From NCBI RefSeq assembly GCF_900106765.1, contig NZ_FNNG01000003.1, forward strand, positions 218,751 to 282,750: DNA of 64,000 bases, written 5' to 3'. The notes beneath the pieces are model-generated. The model was not told the DNA's origin. It made no database searches and worked only from the letters and a program-made list of their open reading frames with translations. How positions within the stretch are numbered: position 1 is the stretch's first letter; every line of letters starts with the position of its first letter. The DNA comes from Tepidimicrobium xylanilyticum (GTDB lineage Bacteria; Bacillota; Clostridia; Tissierellales; Tepidimicrobiaceae). Made by a program: the position numbers and the translations under genes. Positions 58,191-64,000 of this stretch are shown here, piece by piece.

Positions 58191-58871
58191 CTACTCTGTT
58201 AAATCCTCTTCATCTTTTTTTTCATCTTCATCTACTTTTTTAGTAGGAAGAATCTCTCCTTTATATATCCATACCTTTACTCCTAATTTTCCATAGGTGG
58301 TATCGGCTTCAGCAAATCCATAATCTATATCTGCTCTCAAAGTTTGGAGAGGTATAGTTCCTTCACTGTATCCTTCAGTTCTAGCCATATCTGCTCCTCC
58401 AAGTCTACCGGATACAGCAGTCTTTATTCCTTCTGCTCCTGCTCTCATGGTCCTTTGTATTGCTTGTTTCATTGCCCTTCTAAAGGAAACCCTTCTTTCT
58501 AGCTGAGAAGCAATATTTTCAGCTACCAACTGAGCATCTAGCTCGGGAACCTTTACTTCTTCCACATTAATAATTACTTCCTTTTTAGTCATCTTTTCAA
58601 CATCTTTTCTTAATTGTTCTACACCTGTACCGCCTTTTCCTATTACCATTCCTGGTTTTGCAGTATGAATAGTAACCTTTACTCGATTAGCTGCTCTTTC
58701 TATCTCAATCTTTGAGATTCCTGCAATAAACATGCTCTTCTTAATATATTCTCGAATTTTATAATCCTCTATTAGATAATCGTTGAAATTCTTCTTATCT
58801 GCGAACCATTTAGAATCCCAGTCCTTAATTATTCCAACCCTTAAACCGTGTGGATTAACCTTTTGACCCAT
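58191..58871 (-). CDS. rpsC: Ribosomal protein S3
   Basis: 226 residues: KH domain ([18 protein letters not shown]) and C-terminal [17 protein letters not shown] region at the mRNA entrance, ending in an acidic tail ([13 protein letters not shown]). Confidence 0.98.
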   Translation of the reverse strand: MGQKVNPHGLRVGIIKDWDSKWFADKKNFNDYLIEDYKIREYIKKSMFIAGISKIEIERAANRVKVTIHTAKPGMVIGKGGTGVEQLRKDVEKMTKKEVIINVEEVKVPELDAQLVAENIASQLERRVSFRRAMKQAIQRTMRAGAEGIKTAVSGRLGGADMARTEGYSEGTIPLQTLRADIDYGFAEADTTYGKLGVKVWIYKGEILPTKKVDEDEKKDEEDLTE

Positions 58872-58888
58872 TATCTATCCCTCCTTTT

Positions 58889-59224
58889 CTACTCTCTTTC
58901 TTCTACTACCACTCCAATATGACTAGTTCTTTTCAATATTGGATAAGCCATTCCTCTCGCACGAGGTCTCCATCTTTTAAGCTGAGGTCCATCATTAGCA
59001 TAAGCTTCCTTAACATATAAATTATCTCTATCTAAATTAAAATTGTTCTCCGCATTAGCGATAGCAGAATTTAACACTTTTTCAAGGACTCTTGCACCCT
59101 TTTTAGGTGTAAATCTAAGGATTGTCAAAGCTTCATCTACATGTTTTCCTCTAATCTCTTTGCATATATAGTTAACCTTCAAAGGTGAAATCCTTATATA
59201 TTTAGCTTCAGCTCTAGCTTCCAT
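58889..59224 (-). CDS. rplV: Ribosomal protein L22
   Basis: 111 residues lining the exit tunnel; [15 protein letters not shown] and [23 protein letters not shown] 59224 has GGAGG eight bases upstream, better than 59230. Confidence 0.98.
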   Translation of the reverse strand: MEARAEAKYIRISPLKVNYICKEIRGKHVDEALTILRFTPKKGARVLEKVLNSAIANAENNFNLDRDNLYVKEAYANDGPQLKRWRPRARGMAYPILKRTSHIGVVVEERE

Positions 59225-59244
59225 CCTCATTCCCTCCTTTATAT

Positions 59245-59529
59245 CTATTTAAGTGCTGTTGACCTTTCAGTCTTATCACCGTGTCCTCTAAATGTTCTAG
59301 TAGGTACAAATTCGCCAAGCTTGTGTCCTACCATATCTTCTGTTATATATATGGGTACATGCTTTCTTCCATCGTGAACTGCAATAGTATGACCTACCAT
59401 TTGAGGAAATATGGTGGAACGACGAGACCAAGTTTTAATGACTTTTTTCTCATTTTTCTTATTTAATTCTTCTATCTTCTTTAGAAGATGGTCATCACAA
59501 AAGGGACCTTTCTTTAAAGATCTACCCAT
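59245..59529 (-). CDS. rpsS: Ribosomal protein S19
   Basis: 94 residues; [19 protein letters not shown] and [17 protein letters not shown]. Confidence 0.98.
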   Translation of the reverse strand: MGRSLKKGPFCDDHLLKKIEELNKKNEKKVIKTWSRRSTIFPQMVGHTIAVHDGRKHVPIYITEDMVGHKLGEFVPTRTFRGHGDKTERSTALK

Positions 59530-59557
59530 TATTATTCCTCCTTTCAGACATCGTTAG

Positions 59558-60388
59558 CTACTTTTTCCTTCTTCTCACAATATATTTATCCGATTTCTTG
59601 TTCTTAGGTCTAGTTTTATATCCTAGTGTAGGTTTACCCCATGGAGTTAAAGGCGATGGCATACCAATTGGAGCCCTTCCTTCTCCACCACCATGTGGGT
59701 GATCTACAGGGTTCATAGCACTACCTCTAACATGAGGTCTTCTACCTCTATGTCTGCTTTTTCCCGCTTTGCCTAATGTTAAGTTTTCATGTTCAACATT
59801 TCCTACTTGCCCAATAGTTGCACGGCAATCTAATAGAACCAATCTAAATTCTCCTGAAGGTAATCTTAACTGTGCATATTTCCCTTCTTTACCCATTAGT
59901 TGAGCTTCAGAGCCAGCAGATCTTACAAGTTGGCCTCCTTTTCCTGGACTTAACTCTACATTATGAACAGTAGTACCTACCGGAATATTTCTAAGAGGTA
60001 AAGCATTGCCTATTTTAATATCTGCATGTTCTCCAGATTCAATAACATCTCCAACCCTTAATTTGTTTGGAGCAAGTATATATCTTTTTTCACCATCAAC
60101 ATAATGTATTAATGCAATTCTGGCTGTCCTATTTGGATCGTATTCTATAGCTGCAACCTTTCCTGGAATTCCGTCTTTATCCCTCTTAAAATCTATGATT
60201 CTATACTTTCTCTTAGCTCCGCCTCCCCTATGGCGTACTGTAATTCTCCCTTGAGAGTTTCTTCCACCTGTTTTCTTCAAGGTAACAACCAAAGACTTTT
60301 CAGGCTCTCTTTTGGTTATCTCTGCAAAGTCGGAAACAGTCATTTGACGTATGCCTGGGGAAGTTGCTTTGTATTTTTTAATACTCAA
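59558..60388 (-). CDS. rplB: Ribosomal protein L2
   Basis: 276 residues, needed for subunit joining and peptidyl transfer; [21 protein letters not shown], and the conserved [18 protein letters not shown] loop with the key histidine. Confidence 0.98.
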   Translation of the reverse strand: MSIKKYKATSPGIRQMTVSDFAEITKREPEKSLVVTLKKTGGRNSQGRITVRHRGGGAKRKYRIIDFKRDKDGIPGKVAAIEYDPNRTARIALIHYVDGEKRYILAPNKLRVGDVIESGEHADIKIGNALPLRNIPVGTTVHNVELSPGKGGQLVRSAGSEAQLMGKEGKYAQLRLPSGEFRLVLLDCRATIGQVGNVEHENLTLGKAGKSRHRGRRPHVRGSAMNPVDHPHGGGEGRAPIGMPSPLTPWGKPTLGYKTRPKNKKSDKYIVRRRKK

Positions 60389-60416
60389 TGTTATTCCCTC
60401 CTTCTTCTAAAAACTA

Positions 60417-60707
60417 CTACATTCCTTCAAAGAATTCTATTTCCTTAGAATCTTCAGTTAAAGTTACTATTGCCTTTTTCCAGTTGGGTCTCCTACCAAC
60501 ATGTACTCCCATTCTCTTTTCTTTTCCCAACATGTTCATGGTATTTACCTTTTCAACTTTTACATCGAATATCTTTTCTATAGCCTTTTTAATTTCAGAC
60601 TTATTCGCTCTTTTATCTACTTGAAATGTGTATTTTTTTTCGGCCATAGCATTCATACTTTCTTCTGTTATTATAGGCCTAATGATTATGTCGTGTGGAT
60701 TACGCAT
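60417..60707 (-). CDS. rplW: Ribosomal protein L23
   Basis: 96 residues, docking site for SRP and trigger factor at the tunnel exit; [13 protein letters not shown] start, [22 protein letters not shown]. Confidence 0.98.
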   Translation of the reverse strand: MRNPHDIIIRPIITEESMNAMAEKKYTFQVDKRANKSEIKKAIEKIFDVKVEKVNTMNMLGKEKRMGVHVGRRPNWKKAIVTLTEDSKEIEFFEGM

Positions 60708-61330
60708 TATGCATACACCTCCTCCACTTTCCTAACCGCATCTTTAGTGATTATAAAGGAATCATAGTTTAAAATATCATAAACATTCAAAGTGTTTACC
60801 AATGCGGTTTCTACATTCGGAATATTCCTAGCTGATTTAATTACATTTAGGTTCTTCTCATCCATTACTATTAAAGCTTTTTTGTTAGCTTTTATATTTT
60901 CTAATATCTTAACCATTTCCTTAGTCTTAGGTTCACTCAAATTTAACTCGTCTAATACTATTATCTCATCGTTTAGGACCTTAGAACTTAAAGCTGATTT
61001 CATAGCTAATCTTTTAACCTTCTTAGGAACTTTGTAGCTGTAATCTCTTGGTTTTGGTGGGAAAACTATTCCTCCGCCTACCCATTGAGGCGCTCTTATG
61101 CTTCCTTGGCGAGCTCTACCTGTACCTTTTTGTCTCCAAGGTTTTCTTCCTCCACCTCTAACCTCTGCCCTCGTCTTAGCAGATTGAGTCCCTTGTCTTC
61201 TATTAGCTAAATGGTTCTTTACCACTTCGTAAAGCACATGCTGATTTACTTCAACGCCGAAAACATTATCACTTAATTCCATTTCTCCTACTTGTTCACC
61301 TAATATGTTGTAAACATTCACCTTAGGCAT
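60707..61330 (-). CDS. rplD: Ribosomal protein L4
   Basis: 207 residues; the tunnel loop [19 protein letters not shown] is intact. L4 is the known autoregulator of S10 operons in several bacteria, which bears on the leader before rpsJ. Overlaps rplW by one base. Confidence 0.98.
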   Translation of the reverse strand: MPKVNVYNILGEQVGEMELSDNVFGVEVNQHVLYEVVKNHLANRRQGTQSAKTRAEVRGGGRKPWRQKGTGRARQGSIRAPQWVGGGIVFPPKPRDYSYKVPKKVKRLAMKSALSSKVLNDEIIVLDELNLSEPKTKEMVKILENIKANKKALIVMDEKNLNVIKSARNIPNVETALVNTLNVYDILNYDSFIITKDAVRKVEEVYA

Positions 61331-61355
61331 ACCAGTTCCTCCTTTCTACTATCTC

Positions 61356-61985
61356 TTATCTGTTTTTGACAGATTCCTTTATAATTAACAAGCCACCCTT
61401 TGGTCCTGGTACGGCACCTTTTACCAATAATAGATTCTTATCCGCATCTACCCTAACCACTTCAAGGTTTTGGACTGTCACTCTTTCATTTCCCATTCTA
61501 CCAGCTTGTTTTGAACCTTTAAAAACTCTTGCCGGGAAAGTAGCTGCTGCCCTAGCACCTGGCCCCCTATGATATTTAGAACCATGACTTTCAGGTCCTC
61601 TTGAGAAATTATGTCTCTTGATAGGGCCTTGAGTCCCTTTACCCTTTGATATTCCTGTAACATCCACTTTATCTCCAGCTTCAAATACATCCACTTTAAT
61701 TTCCTGACCAACTTCAAATTCTTCTACATTATCCACTCTAAATTCTCTAAGATATCTTTTATATTCTACTCCTGCCTTATCGAAATGTCCTTTTAAAGGC
61801 CTATTAACTCTTTTTTCCTTTACATCTGCGAAACCTACTTGTACAGCATTATATCCATCATTTTCTACAGTTTTCTTTTGTATTACCTTAACAGGACCTG
61901 CTTCAACAACTGTTACTGGAATAACAACTCCATCTTCATTAAATATCTGAGTCATTCCAATTTTTCTTCCTAGTATATTTTTCAT
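61356..61985 (-). CDS. rplC: Ribosomal protein L3
   Basis: 209 residues; [16 protein letters not shown] start and [17 protein letters not shown] loop reaching the peptidyl transferase centre. Confidence 0.98.
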   Translation of the reverse strand: MKNILGRKIGMTQIFNEDGVVIPVTVVEAGPVKVIQKKTVENDGYNAVQVGFADVKEKRVNRPLKGHFDKAGVEYKRYLREFRVDNVEEFEVGQEIKVDVFEAGDKVDVTGISKGKGTQGPIKRHNFSRGPESHGSKYHRGPGARAAATFPARVFKGSKQAGRMGNERVTVQNLEVVRVDADKNLLLVKGAVPGPKGGLLIIKESVKNR

Positions 61986-62041
61986 CTCTACACCTCCTAT
62001 TATCTTACAGCGGATTACCCTTTGGTAATCATTCTAAGAAA

Positions 62042-62359
62042 TTATAGCTTAATCTCAATATCTACACCTGCTGGTAAATTCAACTTCATAAGTGAATCTA
62101 CAGTTTTTTGATTTGGATTGAGAATATCAATCAATCTCTTATGGGTTCTTTGTTCAAATTGTTCTCTTGAATCCTTATACTTATGAACCGCACGTAGAAT
62201 TGTAATAACTTCCCTATCTGTTGGCAATGGTACTGGACCAGAAACGTCAGCCCCAGTTCTCTTAGCTGTCTCAACTATTTTTTGTGCAGATGCGTCTAGC
62301 AACTCATGATCATAAGCTTTCAATCTAATCCTTATTTTTTGTTTGTTCTTATTTGACAT
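62042..62359 (-). CDS. rpsJ: Ribosomal protein S10
   Basis: 105 residues, [18 protein letters not shown] and [20 protein letters not shown]. First gene of the S10 operon; also a partner of NusB in antitermination. Preceded by AGGAGG and a structured leader. Confidence 0.98.
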   Translation of the reverse strand: MSNKNKQKIRIRLKAYDHELLDASAQKIVETAKRTGADVSGPVPLPTDREVITILRAVHKYKDSREQFEQRTHKRLIDILNPNQKTVDSLMKLNLPAGVDIEIKL

Positions 62360-62378
62360 TAAAATTCCCTCCTTCTAT

Positions 62379-62483
62379 CGCATGTTGTTTTTTACATGCG
62401 ACAAGGAATTGCCGATACACACTTCCGGGTGTGTTGTAACTTTTTTTATATAAAAGCTAAGCCATTTAAGACAATTCCCGTCG
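62379..62483 (-). promoter_or_regulatory. Start-proximal folded leader of the S10 operon
   Basis: Two competing folds on the minus strand. (a) Long-range helix CGAC-GGAATTG (62472-62483) with CAATTCC-GTCG (62399-62411), enclosing the hairpin ACACACC/GTGTGT (about 62417-62433). (b) Hairpin CGCATGT/ACATGCG (62379-62400) just before the ribosome binding site. They share bases 62399-62400, so both cannot be complete at once. Confidence 0.55.
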
Positions 62484-62519
62484 CCCGATTTTAAACCGGA
62501 CATTCTCAACAAAAATTCC

Positions 62520-62619
62520 CCCCGCACTCAATCCAATAAACAAATCAGATACAATTAATTTTACAAGGGATTGAGAAATATTTTAATTACAATATTTATT
62601 TATAGGATTGAGTGCGGGG
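62520..62619 (-). promoter_or_regulatory. 15-base-pair stem in the S10 leader
   Basis: CCCCGCACTCAATCC (minus strand 62619-62605) pairs perfectly with GGATTGAGTGCGGGG (62534-62520) around a 70-base AT-rich loop that holds another CTCAATCCC copy. GGAATTTTTG follows the stem, so it might act as a weak terminator/attenuator or be a protein site. Confidence 0.6.
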
Positions 62620-62675
62620 CAACCTTTTGTATCATCGCAATGTCTAAAAATAAAAGTTTTTGGACACTACTATAG

Positions 62676-62702
62676 TTTATAGCATATTTTAGAAAAACTC
62701 AA
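62676..62702 (-). promoter_or_regulatory. Candidate S10 operon promoter
   Basis: Minus strand TTGAGT (62697-62702) and TATAAA (62676-62681), 15 bases apart, which is short; another -10-like TATAGT is at 62669-62674. It would give a leader of about 300 bases. Confidence 0.45.
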
Positions 62703-62750
62703 GTCTTTTTTATACTGTTTGTTAATTTTTTTGAATAACAAGAGATATGA

Positions 62751-62776
62751 AAAGAAAGGGAGCTTTTAGTCCCCTT
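62751..62776 (-). terminator. Terminator after tuf
   Basis: AAGGGG..CTAAAAG..CTCCCTT stem with one mismatch and one G-U, followed by TCTTTTC. It separates tuf from the S10 operon. Confidence 0.7.
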
Positions 62777-62788
62777 CTTTTAAAATTA

Positions 62789-63982
62789 TTACCCAAGAAT
62801 CTTAGTAACAACTCCAGCACCTACTGTTCTACCACCTTCACGAATAGCAAATCTTAATCCTTCTTCCATAGCTATCGGAGTTATTAACTCTATAGTAAAT
62901 TTAGCATTGTCGCCTGGCATTACCATTTCTACTCCTTCTGGTAATTCGATGTTGCCTGTTACGTCAGTTGTTCTGAAATAAAATTGTGGCCTATATCCAT
63001 TAAAGAATGGTGTATGTCTTCCACCTTCTTCTTTTGTCAATACGTATACTTCAGCTTCGAATTTTGTATGTGGAGTAATTGTTCCAGGTTTTGCTAATAC
63101 TTGGCCTCTTTCTATTTCGTCTCTTTGAACTCCTCTTAATAATGCACCTATATTGTCTCCTGCTTGGGCTTCTTCTAGTATCTTTCTAAACATTTCTACC
63201 CCTGTTACTACTACTGTTCTCGATTCATCTGTTAATCCTACTATGTCTACACTGTCTCCTGTCTTTATTACTCCTCTTTCTACTCTTCCTGTTGCTACTG
63301 TTCCTCTTCCTGTTATACTAAATACGTCTTCTACTGGCATTAGGAATGGTTTGTCTATTTCTCTTTCTGGTTCTGGAATGTCTCTGTCTACTGCTTCCAT
63401 TAATTCTATTATCTTATCTCCCCATTCTCCATCTGGGTCTTCTATTGCTTTTAAAGCAGAACCTACTATTACGCTTGCATTGTCTCCGTCAAATTCATAT
63501 TCGCTTAATAGTTCTCTTACTTCCATTTCTACTAATTCGATTAATTCTTCATCGTCTACCATGTCTGCCTTGTTTAAGAATACTACTATCTTTGGTACGC
63601 CTACTTGTCTGGATAATAGTATATGTTCTCTAGTTTGTGGCATTGGACCGTCAGCTGCTGATACTACTAAAATTGCTCCGTCCATTTGAGCTGCTCCAGT
63701 TATCATGTTCTTTACATAGTCAGCGTGCCCTGGACAGTCTACGTGTGCATAGTGACGATTTGGAGTTTCGTATTCAACGTGGGATGTGGATATTGTTATT
63801 CCTCTTTCCCTTTCTTCTGGTGCTTTATCTATGTTTTCATAGCTCATTACTTGTCCTGACCCATATCTTTTATTTAATACCATAGTTATTGCTGCAGTTA
63901 ATGTGGTTTTACCATGGTCTACGTGACCTATTGTACCTATATTTACGTGAGGTTTCGTTCTTTCAAATTTTTCCTTTGCCAT
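62789..63982 (-). CDS. tuf: Elongation factor Tu
   Basis: GTPase that brings aminoacyl-tRNA to the ribosome. 397 residues: G1 GHVDHGKT (18-25), G3 DCPGHADY, G4 NKADM, then domains 2 and 3 with [12 protein letters not shown] and [15 protein letters not shown]. Codons are strongly biased to A-ending forms and GAC/AAG, as in highly expressed genes. Ribosome binding site AGGAGG sits at the right edge; upstream genes (probably fusA) lie outside. Confidence 0.98.
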   Translation of the reverse strand: MAKEKFERTKPHVNIGTIGHVDHGKTTLTAAITMVLNKRYGSGQVMSYENIDKAPEERERGITISTSHVEYETPNRHYAHVDCPGHADYVKNMITGAAQMDGAILVVSAADGPMPQTREHILLSRQVGVPKIVVFLNKADMVDDEELIELVEMEVRELLSEYEFDGDNASVIVGSALKAIEDPDGEWGDKIIELMEAVDRDIPEPEREIDKPFLMPVEDVFSITGRGTVATGRVERGVIKTGDSVDIVGLTDESRTVVVTGVEMFRKILEEAQAGDNIGALLRGVQRDEIERGQVLAKPGTITPHTKFEAEVYVLTKEEGGRHTPFFNGYRPQFYFRTTDVTGNIELPEGVEMVMPGDNAKFTIELITPIAMEEGLRFAIREGGRTVGAGVVTKILG

Positions 63983-64000
63983 CTGAATTCCTCCTTAATA

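Noticed and set aside
63153..63689. 178-codon plus-strand open frame opposite tuf
   Set aside because: Antisense shadow of a highly biased gene; serine- and threonine-rich with no domain.
62789..63982. Mosaic codon usage within tuf as a sign of gene conversion
   Set aside because: The last about 20 codons use more T-ending forms than the middle, but the difference is small and fits normal variation in a highly expressed gene.
1..64000. CRISPR arrays, tRNA or rRNA genes, prophage or transposase genes
   Set aside because: Looked for regular spaced repeats, cloverleaf/T-arm words and transposase motifs; none seen.

Overview
The window is a low-GC, AT-rich chromosomal segment of a spore-forming anaerobic firmicute. 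The inferred placement is class Clostridia/Tissierellia, close to Tissierellales. Support comes from the butyrate kinase/phosphotransbutyrylase genes, a split-subunit glycine cleavage system (gcvPA/gcvPB), rubrerythrin, spore genes (alpha/beta SASP, CotJABC, CwlD), zinc-type S14, and strong GGAGG ribosome binding sites with several GTG/TTG starts. No rRNA, tRNA, CRISPR array or intact insertion sequence was seen. Almost all genes lie on the minus strand; the plus-strand genes are one SASP gene and a Crp regulator with a two-gene ABC exporter.

Layout from left to right. 1-4.9 kb: c-di-AMP synthase cdaA and its regulator cdaR lead into buk-ptb-buk, the last gene cut by the window edge. 5-9.8 kb: CapA-type metallophosphatase, PrsW-type membrane protease, ptsI/ptsH, rubrerythrin. 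10.1-15.5 kb: complete oppABCDF peptide importer. 15.8-19.7 kb: cotJABC, lysA, a SASP gene and an L,D-transpeptidase. 19.9-26.6 kb: an envelope cluster (SLAP-like protein, large secreted nuclease, SLH S-layer protein), a probable structured non-coding RNA and a small unknown gene. 26.9-31.6 kb: Crp/Fnr regulator, then a leader peptide with two terminator hairpins and a heterodimeric ABC exporter. 31.7-35 kb: NMT1/SsuA-type ABC importer and a PAP2 phosphatase. 35-41 kb: gcvT-gcvH-gcvPA-gcvPB-lpdA. 41.07-41.22 kb: a dense cluster of DnaA-box 9-mers. 41.2-43.2 kb: cwlD and a decayed region with an ABC transporter remnant and short repeats. 43.2-64 kb: tuf and the S10-spc-alpha ribosomal superoperon through rplQ, followed by ecfA1-ecfA2-ecfT-truA-rplM-rpsI.

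How the genes work together: the right third makes ribosomes, RNA polymerase alpha, SecY and Adk as one transcription programme, with its own probable leader RNA before rpsJ and a separate promoter before rplM. Glycine cleavage, peptide uptake and butyrate kinase fit an amino-acid-fermenting anaerobe. The most interesting non-coding signals are the attenuator in front of the ABC exporter (27.7-28.0 kb), the DnaA-box cluster (41.1 kb), the structured RNA (26.1-26.3 kb) and the S10 leader (62.4-62.6 kb). All functional statements rest on reading motifs and gene order by eye; no database search was run.
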